From assembly GCF_000321225.1 (NCBI RefSeq), contig NW_004450481.1, forward strand, positions 2,764,933 to 2,828,932: 64,000 nucleotides of DNA, read 5' to 3'. Under the pieces are notes generated by a model. The model had not been told where the DNA came from. It did not search any database and was given only the letters and a program-made list of their open reading frames with translations. Made by a program: the position numbers and the translations under genes. This DNA is from Odobenus rosmarus divergens (lineage: Eukaryota; Chordata; Mammalia; Carnivora; Odobenidae). Positions 14,407-31,700 of the stretch are shown in pieces (within the stretch, counting starts at the first letter, position 1; each line of letters begins with the position of its first letter).

Positions 14407-14614
14407 GGTTTTTTTTGTTTTTTTTAAAGATTTTATTTATTTATTTGGCAGAGAGAGACACAGAGAGAGAGGGAACACAAGCAGGGGGAGTGGGAGAGGG
14501 AGAAGCAGGCTCCCCGCGGAGCAGGGACCCTGACGCAGGGCTCGATCCCAGGACCCCGGGATCATGACCTGAGCCGAAGGCAGACGCTTAATGACTGAGC
14601 CACCCAGGCGCTCC
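14407..14614 (-). repeat. Can-SINE
   Basis: 15-bp duplication TGG(C/A)GTTAATTTTTG at 14392-14406 and 14615-14629, with one mismatch. Confidence 0.9.
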
Positions 14615-15090
14615 TGGAGTTAATTTTTGTATACAGAAATATCTATCCTGGAAGTTTATACATTAGATAGATGCATTCAGAAAAAATATTCAATATATTT
14701 AACAACCAGTGCAGTACAGTGCTGTCCCATCAGATCAGTCTCTGACTATAGATAATTTGTGCAGAGATACCAGTGTATACCAACTAACTCTTAGCCAGGG
14801 TAGATCCATATGTACCAATAAGAAATGATCTTGAAGACACATTCTTTAGTGAAACACAGAACCTATAGAACAATTTTATGTAGAGAGAATCAAATGGTCT
14901 ATGTATAAAAATATGTGGAAAAAAGACTGAGTGAATATACTCCAAACTTAATAATGATAATCTCTGGGAAGGAAATGGGCTTGTATGGGTAGGGTGGGAT
15001 GGTGATAAAAAAATGACTAATTTATCCTATATCCTTCTGTATTATCTAAATATTATAATGTGAGGATCTATTCATGTGTAATGTGTCAGT

Positions 15091-15173
15091 GTCTCCAGCA
15101 CCATCCAGGGAAGATGTTGCTGATGTGTGGCACCTGAATATCTGTTCTCAGATTCTCTGTGCCCTTATTCAGA
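15091..15173 (+). repeat. 83-bp direct repeat, copy 2
   Basis: Identical to 14063-14145, 1,028 bp downstream in the same orientation. Confidence 0.95.
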
Positions 15174-15556
15174 GCATCAGGGTTTCAAAGTCTGATGCCA
15201 CTAAGATCATCTAAGTATTTCTCTTTCTCCAGTTCTAAGCAGCGTCCTGATGACAATGATTTGGTTCCCATATAGTTTTTCTGTAGTGGAGAGAATGTGT
15301 CAACCCGCCGGACATTGAGCATATAAATTTTTCATTGTAGATCAGTAAAGGTGACTGTTTTCGACATCATTTTGTGAATTTGATAGTGTACATCAGATTC
15401 TGAAGCACTTCATTAGTGTCAAAGGTGAGGGCCAGATTCTGGACCATGATGCTATAGTCAAGTAACTATCCAATGGGAATCTCTTCCCCAAGGACCACCC
15501 CATCCTATTTTTCCTCTAAACAAAACAATGATATCTTACTTTCTTTCAGTAAGCAG

Positions 15557-15660
15557 GGCTCTAGTTTTCAAACCTAAAGGTCTTCCAGATGGACGCAGAG
15601 GGGAGAGCTACAGATGCTGAATGTTTTGGAGAGAGAAGTCCAAAAAGACACTTAACCAAG
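15557..15660 (+). other. ZNF501: Probable ZNF501 5' exon, similar to the ZNF502 start exon
   Basis: The acceptor AG ends at 15556 and a strong GTAAGT donor lies at 15661. Its sequence resembles ZNF502 3292-3401: the shared order is GCAGGG, then GTTTTC, then an ATG followed by a Leu-Asn start. Here ATG 15614 reads only 13 codons before TAA (15653-15655), so the exon is untranslated or encodes a short upstream ORF. Confidence 0.6.
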
Positions 15661-15718
15661 GTAAGTGAATAGGAAGGATTGGTGTGATGGACCTAGTAAA
15701 AATTACAGCCTGGATGAC

Positions 15719-16119
15719 TTTTTTAATTATTTATTTTTAGAGACAGGGGGAGGGGCAGAGGGAGAGAGAGAATCTGAAGCAGACTCCCTCTATGGGGTCT
15801 GGGAGGGAGCCCAACATGGGGCTTGATCCCAGGACCCTGAGATCATGACCTGAGTTAAAACCAAGAGTCAGGGTGCCTGGGTGGCTCAGTTGGTTGGGTG
15901 ACTGCCTTTGGCTCGGGTCATGGTTCCGGGGTCCTGGGATCGAGCCCCGCATCAGGCTCCCTGCTCAGCGAGAAGCCTGCTTCTCCCTCTCCCACTCCCC
16001 CTGCTTGTGTTCCCTCTCTTGCTGTCTTTCTGTCAATTAAATAAATAAAATCTTCAAAAAATAATAAAAAATAAAACCAAGAGTTGGACACTTAACCTAC
16101 TGAGCCACCCAGGCGCCCC
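15719..16119 (-). repeat. Older Can-SINE split by an opposite-strand SINE
   Basis: Halves 15719-15868 and 16073-16119 rejoin into one minus-strand element. Confidence 0.82.
15869..16072 (+). repeat. Young Can-SINE nested in opposite orientation
   Basis: 12-bp duplication AAAACCAAGAGT at 15857-15868 and 16073-16084. Confidence 0.92.
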
Positions 16120-16298
16120 TCCTTTGAAATCTTAAAGAGAAACTCTAATTTCTAAAGAATGATACAAGCTTGTACTTTCTCAAGCAGCACGAGCAATATA
16201 TTGCTTACAGGCAACCTAAGGAAATATAATTACTCTTCACCTAGTTTTTGAAGAGTAGAGACTGTAGGTAAGTAGGTAGTTTTCCCTAACACTAATTT

Positions 16299-16490
16299 TT
16301 TTTTTTAAAGATTTTATTTATTTATTTGAGAGAGAGAGAATGAGAGATAGAGAGGATGAGAAGAGGGTCAGAGGGAGAAGCAGACTCCCCGCTGAGCAGG
16401 GAGCCCGATGTGGGACTCGATCCCGGGACTCCAGGATCATGACCCGAGCCGAAGGCAGTCGCTTAACCAACTGAGCCACCCAGGCGCCCC
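16299..16490 (-). repeat. Can-SINE
   Basis: Near-perfect duplication CCC(T/A)ACACTAATTT on both sides (16285-16298, 16491-16504). Confidence 0.9.
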
Positions 16491-16805
16491 CCCAACACTA
16501 ATTTGCCCAAGATTGGTATACTTATCCCTTTCACATTCTACTATTTATCACTCTGGATGATCCTGAATTACCTGGATTCGTTTTTAGTATTTTAAGTGTT
16601 CCAGAATCAATCACGATAGGGAATTTTATAGATTTCCCAATATGTGTCACTACTTAATCTCTTCTCCCTATTATCTAATCTTTTCTCCAGGTCATTGTGA
16701 TCTATCTCAATTACTGAGAAGAGGATAAAATCAAGATTACACAATGCATGTCCCCTGTTCTGCACAGAGGATATTTTCCTTTTTGATTTTTTTTTTTTCC
16801 CCCAG

Positions 16806-16900
16806 ACAAGATGACCAAGCCTGATGCAACAGTGTTAAATGACTTGTGGAAGATGTGCAGGGTCAGAGAACCTGGTCATCTGGGTTTGCATCTGGAGAAG
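16806..16900 (+). other. ZNF501: Candidate alternative ZNF501 exon with short upstream ORF
   Basis: A long pyrimidine tract ends in CCCAG at 16805, and a GTAAAG donor follows at 16901. The DNA just before the acceptor resembles that before the ZNF502 finger exon (both have CTGCACA then GATA), so this is probably the ancestral acceptor. ATG 16811 is open to 17026 if unspliced. If spliced to 17107, it gives a 32-codon ORF whose TGA overlaps the ZNF501 ATG as ATGA. Confidence 0.4.
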
Positions 16901-17075
16901 GTAAAGACGCATGCTGAAGAAGGAAGAGAAGGGGTATCCTGCAGGAATGCCCAAGGGAACAGTGCATGCACACATATACCCAAAGCTTTCCTAGGACAGA
17001 GTTACTGTAACCATAATCATCTTTGAGAACGTTCATTGTAAGTGTCATGAATTTGAGAGTTTCCTCTAAACCTGA

Positions 17076-17927
<852 letters not shown>

Positions 17928-18840
17928 AACTTGGGATATAACCAGTGTGGAAAGATTTGTATGAAAGTGCCATTTCCCCCCCTCTCCAAAATTCTTAGGA
18001 GTTTAAGACTCAGTCTTCAGCTGGGACAAATGTTCTGTATGTTGAGCAAGATGCAATGTGTCCTGAAAGTTAAGAAAATCGACTCAGAACTAGATAGTCT
18101 TGAGTTTGGGGACTTCTCTGCCACTTAATGGGAGTAAGACCAGATCCTCTCTCAGCCTGTTTTCCCCATCCTCCTCAGAAGAATAATGGGGATACTTACT
18201 AGGGTTGTCTTGAAAATAAAGTAAGTTGTATGTAATAAATAACTGTCATTAATTGGTTTTGAGTTATAGATGTTCCAAACGTATATAAATCTAGCTACTG
18301 AAAACAAGCAAAGTTCAGCATTAGTTTTTGTTCTCAATGTGTTTTTTAGGAACTTTTTTTTAAACAACATTCTTGAAATTGGGCTGATTTCATGCTTAAT
18401 CTACAGAAAGTAAATGTCTGAAAGACATTACATCAGAAAGTAGATTTAAACAGAACACAATTTAAGACCAGTTTATCCTTGAGAAAATTCAGATTTAATC
18501 AGAGAAAAAAGAAATTATTGGGATTTGAGTGGACATTGTGAAGTGTACTTCTGGGTACCCTGAAGAGCTTTTTTAGATTTTGATACCTCCCACTGTTGGA
18601 TCTTCACTTCAAGCTCTAGACCTCTCTTTTCCATGAAAAGGGGAGCCTTGCTAACACTAAATAAAAACTTGTGTTGTAGGACTTTTGTGTGTGTTGTGGG
18701 GAGAAGCAGGGAGGGGGTTGGTGAGGAGAAGTTACATGAGAATAAAGAGGGGTGGAAATAGAAGAGAACATAAGTACATTGATTAGTATGTGGCTGTACT
18801 TGTTTGGAATTTGTAACTAAATAAAGAAAATTTCACTTAA
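17928..18840 (+). other. ZNF501: ZNF501 3' untranslated region and flank
   Basis: AATAAA hexamers at 18215-18220 and 18234-18239 are candidate polyadenylation signals. No repeat recognised. Confidence 0.4.
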
Positions 18841-19262
18841 AATAGAGTTGGGAGGCCAGAGGGAGGAGCTCACACATACCACACCTTGCAGCCCTCTGCA
18901 GAACCAACAGAAAGAGCCATACCTTGCATTCCTAACAAGAAGCCTACTTTACTAACCTCCAGCAGGAAGAAAGAAGATTATCTCCTTGCCTGGCAGCAGC
19001 CCAGCCAATGAGCCCGTCACAACTCAGCCAATGAAAAGCCATTACGTTTCAAACTCTCAGTGTACTCCAATGGACATTTAGTTTATAACAACAACTCCAC
19101 AAATTTCCCCTTTCCTCTGTAAAAGAGCAGTCCCCTCCTGACTTGCCTACAGTTTTGTAGTAGGTTGTATGTCCTGAATTGCAATTGTCTACTATTCTCA
19201 AATATACTCATTATACTGGTAAAATAATTGACTTTTATTTTTAAGGTTGACAAATTCTAGAG
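18841..19262 (+). repeat. Possible solo LTR of an old endogenous retrovirus
   Basis: LTR-like features: CCAAT repeats, TTTATAAC near 19081, then a CT-rich end segment with a poly(A)-type region and TGTCCTGAATTGCAATTGTC. No internal retroviral gene is seen. The family is not recognised. Confidence 0.3.
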
Positions 19263-20229
19263 CACAACACTAAAGGGGGCCTCTTAAGGGAAAAGGAGGG
19301 CAGGAGACATTGAATTCTCAAGTGTCAGCAAGTGGTACTACTGACCAACAACTTTTGGTTTATTCTCGTGTAACAAGAAGTCCAGAGGTTGGCAGCCCGT
19401 GGCTGGTGCAGCAGCTCCTCGAGGCTTGCTATTAGGATCCAAGTGCCTTGAATCTTTCCACTGTACCACCCAGAGAGAAAGAATTTGCCTTCCTTAGGCC
19501 AAAAAATGGCTCCAATACTCCTAGGTTTCATGTATATGCTCCTGGATGTAGCAGGATGTAGCGAGAAGGACAAAGGTTTGTGCTTGCCAGATCTGCTTTC
19601 TTGTATCAAACGCCTGGTAGCTTTATGAAGCAGACTTCTACTTGTATCTCTCTTTTTTATGGTGTTATTAACTACAGTCTCCATGTTATACATTAGATCC
19701 TCTCTTCTGTCAAGATCCCTTTTATTAGAAGCTCACTTGTACAGATCCACTTTTATCTCTAAAATTGCCAGAGTTGTTATATGGCTACCTTTAGCAGGAG
19801 CTGGAGAAGTATTCTTAAATAGGCACATTATCATCTTCCTCCAAAGTGGGCTTCTGCTAATGAAGAAGATCTGTTTAATGACAAAATTCTCTGTAGCAAT
19901 TATGTTAAATTTTTGAATTTTACTGATCTGGAAAAATGCTCAGAATATAATGTCATGTGAAAAGCAGGACAGAAAACATATGCAATATAATCTCAATTTT
20001 GTTTAAAACATACCCCACACGTGGGAGTTCCAAAATGTTAATAGTACTTAATATCTACAGAGTTAGCCCCATGTCAAAGGGGTATTGGTAGATAAAATTT
20101 TTATCATACTAAATTTTTTTCTGAATTTTCTATAATGAACTTGTATTATCTTTAAATAGAAAAAAAAAGTGTCACTGTAAAAAACATCCCATATACTTGT
20201 AAGGATGACTAAGTCCAAAATATTTACAC
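19263..20229. other. KIAA1143 3' flank or 3' untranslated region
   Basis: No repeat recognised. It may hold the KIAA1143 3' UTR (minus); TTTATT, i.e. AATAAA on the minus strand, occurs near 19233. Confidence 0.35.
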
Positions 20230-25745
<5,516 letters not shown>

Positions 25746-25764
25746 ATGGCGCCCGGCTGCAAAA
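25746..25764 (+). CDS. KIF15: KIF15 coding exon 1
   Basis: It encodes MAPGCK plus one base and ends at a perfect GTAAGT donor (25765). The following intron is 11.5 kb. Confidence 0.9.
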
Positions 25765-28700
25765 GTAAGTAAGGAGCCCCGGCTTCGTGACCCCGTCCCC
25801 GTCCCCAAATACAGCAGTGAAGGACGGCCCCCCGCCTAGGGTTCCCGGCTGGGCGAGAAGGGCAGGAGTGGACTGAGCGGCGCCGGGCGTTTGGGACCTC
25901 TCTGTCCCTCAAACAGACAATACGTGGCTGGAACAGCTGTCTTCCCTTCTATCTGTGTATTGGGCCTGCGCCACGAGCCAGGCACAGCTCTAGGCGCTTG
26001 GGCTGAGCAGTGAACCGGAGAGCCCAATCCTCCAGGAGCTTGGCGCCCAGCCACCTGCTGGTTTCTTCCTTCCGGTTCTCTGTTCTGCGACTGGGGCTGC
26101 CTCTACGTACCCTTGCCTGAGGTTGTCACCTTCTTCTGACTCTCACCACCTCCTGCATATTTCCACATCACTATCCTGAAGGGGAGAACTTACTCATGTT
26201 CCAAGCACGTCTTTCTCTTCTGGAGGGCCTGCTGTAGAATCTCTTTAGATAAGCCCTGGGTTATCACAAATCCCTATTTTCTTCTCAAGGGGACCCGTTC
26301 GGTTTCTTCCTGTTTTCTTGGAGAGGAGCACTGCCAGTTTTTGCTTTTGTTAAACCCTCCAATTTTCACTAATTTCTTGGTCCTTTGCCGTTCTTGTGTA
26401 CGTGCCCCATCTCTTAACATTGCCTAATCCTTTAAGGAGTCTTGTTTTTTAAAGCTGATTTTGAACTAATTCGATAGATCTCGGTGAATGGTATAAATGG
26501 CAATGAGGAGAGGCCTATGTTAGAAGACTGGTGAAACTGAAGTTTTGGGCTTTGACGAGACTTCCAACAACGTTAATCCTTCAAGCTGTCAATTGTAATT
26601 GTCTTCTGATGTCTTTGTTGTTTCCTGAACTTTCTAGGTCATCACACCATTCACTGCCTACTCATTGTGCTCTTTTTCCGTCTAAAATGTTTCTCTTCTC
26701 TCGCCATTTTTTCAGGATTCAGGGAATAGTAGCACACAAATTGGTACGTTTTTGGACTGAAATGTTCGTTGGGCTTCCTGCACAACCACAGTATTTGTTC
26801 TGTAAATCTGGACTCAAACAAGACAGTTGATACCTGTGATATAATTAGAGCATCTGCTTACATAATGGAAAGTGACGTATGTCTATTAAAGGACTCTGTC
26901 CTGTCTATGTACATCACTTTCTAGAAGTGATGGGAACAAGGATATTGACAACTCCTCTGTGTGAAAATGGTGATTTCCATGGGGAACTCTTCAGTTCCTT
27001 GTAGTCTGTTAGCAACCTTGAGGTTGATGACATCCCAGGTAAGTAAGTGCTCCTTGCATTCCCAGCAGTCCAGAGAGCTGGAGCATGAATTGGGGAACTC
27101 ACTCAGTGCTGTCCACAACTTTTGTGCCGATGAATGTTATTTTTTGTGACACCATTAGTAACATGGGTTGCTGACTGAAATCAGAGAAATGAAAATGTGA
27201 AGTACAGTCCCAATGAAACTGAGTTCAAGATTCCCTTTCTGAACTTAATCGTGTTTGGTCAAATGATCCATAGGTATTTATTTGGACTGCAGAATAAAGT
27301 ATCTTATGGGTTTGTTTGTTTGTTTGTTTGTTTTACAGCAGGAAGACCCTTTTAAAAAAGATTTACTGTTTTGTTGAGGATTAATATATATACAGCAAAG
27401 GACACAAATCTTAAGACTACTATGCGATAAATTTTTACATAAGAATACACTTGTCGGGCGCCTGGGTGGCTCAGATGGTTAAGCGTCTGCCTTCGGCTCA
27501 GGTCATGATCCCAGGGTCCTGGGATCGAGTCCCGCATCGCTTCTCCCTCTGCTTCTCTCTCTCTCTGTCTCTCATGAATAAATAAATAAAATCTTTAAAA
27601 AAAAAAAAAAGAATACACTTGTCACTGCCACCAAGATCAAGAAAGAATGGTTCCTATGCCCCAGAAAGTTCCCTGTGGTCCTTCCTAGTTAACAACTACA
27701 CTGTTAACTACAGTGTAGTTAACAGCTACACTGATTTCTATCACCATTGACTAGTTTTGCCTATCTTTGAACTTCATGTAAATGGTACAGTATTTATTCT
27801 TTTTGTTCTGGCTTTTTACTGAACATTATGTCTGAGCACTGTTTATCTGTTGTCTGTGGCAGCAGTTAATTCTTTTACATTGCCATTTAGTGTTCCATCC
27901 TGTCAGTATGCCACAATTTGTTTATTCTTTTGGTGTACATTTGGGTTTCTAGGTGGGCTATTATGAATAAAGCTGCTGTAAATATTCTTCAACATATTTT
28001 AAGGTAGATGCATTGAGGACCTCAGCTAAAAGAATTGTAGTGCCTATGAAGGACCCTTGTTGTGTCAACCTTTGACAGCAGCCATGTGATAAATTTTTAT
28101 ATTCTGTTTATTTATTTTAAAGATTTTATTTGAGAGAGAGGAGAGACAGAGACCGCCACAGAGATAATGAGAGAGAGAGCATGAGCGGGGAGGAAAAGGA
28201 GAAGCAGGCTTCCCGCTGATCAGGGAGCCCGGCGTGGGACTTGATCCCAGGACTCTGGGATCATGACCTGAGCCGAAGGCAGATGCTTAACTGACTGAGC
28301 CACCCAGACGCCCCCAAATTTTTATATTCCGTTTAAACGTTGCTTAAGATACAGCGCACTGAGGTGGTTAAGAATGTGCGCTCTGGATCCTGAATGCCTG
28401 GGTTCACATGACAGCAAGTCTCAGTGACAGCGTTGCCTCAGAACTGAATTAGGCTTAATGCCAGAACTATCTACCTCTGTGTAATTTTTTGTTTCACTTT
28501 TTCTCACTATTGGCTTACTAACTTGGCTTTTTTCTTTTTTTTTTTTTAAAGATTTTATTTATTTGACAGAGACACAGTGAGAGAGGGAACACAAGCAGGG
28601 GGAATGGGAGAGGGAGAAGCAGGCCTCTCGCTGAGCAGAGAGCCCGGCGCGGGGCTCGATCCCAGGACCCTGGGACTATGACCTGAGCTGAAGGCAGACG

Positions 28701-31700
28701 CTTAACGACTGAGCCACCCAGGCGCCCCAGCTTTTTTCTTTTCTTTAGTAAACATTTCATTTTGGAGTAATTTTAGGTGTACAGAAAAGTTGTAACAGCT
28801 GTTCATCCAGCATCTTCTCTACTCGACTGGACCACCAGACGCTATATGGACCCCCCTCCCTACACTTCAGACTTGAAACTCTAGGCAGTTGAGCTGGGGC
28901 AATTAAAGGGCTCACTGCCTTTGTTTCCTGCTCTCAGGGTCACTTTACTGTGCTGTCTGTTGTCCAGTGTCTGAAACTTGTTGCGTGTTTTTTCCCAGTT
29001 TCCTGGTTACGTAAGATGACAGTAAATCCAGTCTCTGTCTGGGCCTATTTCTGGTTCCATCTTTACACGTAGGGTGTGGCCTTTCAGCCTCCCATTTGAA
29101 AGCATGGGCGTTTAATAGGGCACTGAACCCCAAATTTTGCTCCTCTAATCTGTGAGTCTATTCAAAACTCTGCTCAAAATCTCAGCCTCTTAGCTGCAGC
29201 TTGCAGAATCAGTAATCTGCTCCTAGGAAAGAGCAGCCTCAGATGCTGTGCTCACACCTCTGGACTTCCGTCCTCTCTTGGGTTTTGGCTCCATATTTGC
29301 TGACCGCCTTGGCAGGTCTCCAGTGCCTCCAAGTAGATGTTTTTTATACTTTTTCTGCTTTTCTAGTTGCTTTCAGGCAGGAGGGTTGGTCTGAAGTAAA
29401 TTAGTCCTTTAGTTCTAGACTGTACTAGTAAGGAAAGCCTTCCTGTAATAAATTCAGTTTTATTCCAGGACAGAAAAAAAAAATCTGTATCTGAGGAAGC
29501 ATAAAAAGAAACAAGTTTAAAATCAGTCTATTGGCATGAAGAAGGGCCAAAACTACAATTTAGGGTAGGGTCATTTTTTTCCCCCCTGTGATCCTGCCTA
29601 GCACCTCAAATCCTGATTGTATTACTAACGTTAACATGTATGGTGGCTTGAACCTTTCAGTTTTAAGTGGTTAAAAAAAACTGATGTAAAAATGTGTCTT
29701 CTGCTGTCATCTTGAGGATTCATGGTTGTTGTAGATGATAGTTGTCTTAGTCTGGGCTGCTCTAACAAAAATAACAAACTGGTGGCTTTTAAACAGTGGA
29801 CATTTATTTCTCACAGTTCTGGAATTTGGAAAGTCTAATATGGTGTCTGCATATTTGGTGTCTGGTGAGGGCCCACTTCCTTACTGAGGCTCTCTTTTTG
29901 CTACAAACTCACATGGTGGAAGGGAAGAGCTGCTTAGGGTGTCTTTTATAAGGACACCCAGTGTCAATCACGAGGGTCCTGACTTCAAGACCTAATCACT
30001 TACCAGGGGCCTCCACCCTGGGGGTTTGGATTTCACCATATGAATTCTGGGGAGACAAAAACATTCATACCATAGTAGTGATAAAGAGATGACTTATTCA
30101 TCATTTGTATAGAATTAAAGGTTGCCTGCTTTTTGTGTGGTACACTGCCTTTATTTTTTTTTTTAACTTCTAAAGATTTTTTCGTTTATGAGAGAGAGAG
30201 AGAGCGAACACGAGCTGGGGGAAGGGGCAGAGGCAGAAGGAGAAGCAGACTCCCTGCTGAGCAGGGAGCCTGACTCAGGGCTCCATCCAGGACCCTGAGA
30301 TCACCACCTGAGCCAAAAGCAGACGCTTAACCGACCGAGCCACCCAGGCGCCCCATAGCATGGTACACTGCCTTTAGATAGCTGAGGTGTGGATGCCTGT
30401 TTTGAACTGCCTCCCCCTACAACCTCCTAAACTGTCTGAATACTTGCCTGACCTATGCCTTTGTATCTTTTGCTTACCTTTTCTGCTGTCAGGATATGTG
30501 ACTCCTGCTCACATCTATTCTAATCTTTGTTTTCCTCTTTCCCCAGTTCTTCATAAGGATCAGACTTCAGCTTTCCTAACGTGAAAGCCTTCCTTTCATA
30601 TTATGGCATTCTCATTTTTTTTCTTTTTTCTTTTTGATAAAGGTACAGAGGGACTGTTTCTTTGCTGCCAACTCTTGTAGAAACTGTGAAGGGCAGGTGG
30701 GGAACTGGGTAGTCTGGTCTATTTTCCACTTCACAGACGTTCATTTGCTTGAGGGTATGGAAAGGGTAGTTTCCAGAACAGTTCTGTGGTGAAAATTTAC
30801 TTTGAGTTTCTGTGCTATGAAATGAAGAATAGAAATAAACAATAGAAAGAATAGAAATTAAGTTTTGTTTTTTTTTTTTTTTTACTGATGTCTTAGTTCA
30901 AAGATATTTACTGAGTGTTCACTGTTTGTCAGGCACTGCTGTAGACAATGCTTTACAGTTAATTTGGAAGAGAAAGAGAGTAAATTAATATATATTATGA
31001 TGGCAGTAAGTCTTTTGAGGGAAAGGCCAAGGAAAGGAGTTAGTGATAGACAGGTGGGTGGGTGGGGAGATAAGCTGGTGTTTCCCATAATGTGACGTCA
31101 TGGAATGCCTTATTGAGAAGAAAATACTTAAGTAAATGCCCTAGAAGGAGTGTTCTAGGCAGAAGGTATAGCATGCGTGAAGGTCCTGAAGTGTGACTTG
31201 TTCTAGAAATAACAGGGAATCTAGTTTGGTTGTAGTGGAACAAGGAGTGTAATAGGAAATTACTCCACACTCCAAGGAGTTGTGGAGGTGGTCATAGGGG
31301 GAGGCAGGGGCACTAGATCCTGTAGTTTCTTGTAGGGTGTTGTAAGAACTTTACCTTTCACTCTGATTGAGATGGACAACCACTGCAGAGTTTTGAAGAG
31401 AGAAGTGACTTGCTATGATACACACATATCCTTATTTTAATAGCTTTTAATTTTGCTGTAATTTAAAGTTATAGAAAAATTGTGAGAGTAGTACAAAGAA
31501 TTCTTGCATAATACCCTTTACCCATATTAACCACTCTCCATTTTGCCACATCTGCTTTATCATTCTCTCTCCCTCTTCCCTTATCCTCCCGATTGTGTGT
31601 GTGTATACATATTATTTTTTTTGAGCCATTTGAGAGTAAAATGGGTACCTTTACCACGAAATACTTCAGTGAGTAATTTCTATGAATAGGTGTATTCTGT

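Noticed and set aside
18841..19262. Intact endogenous retrovirus
   Set aside because: Only a possible solo LTR is seen; no gag, pol or env-like frame is nearby.
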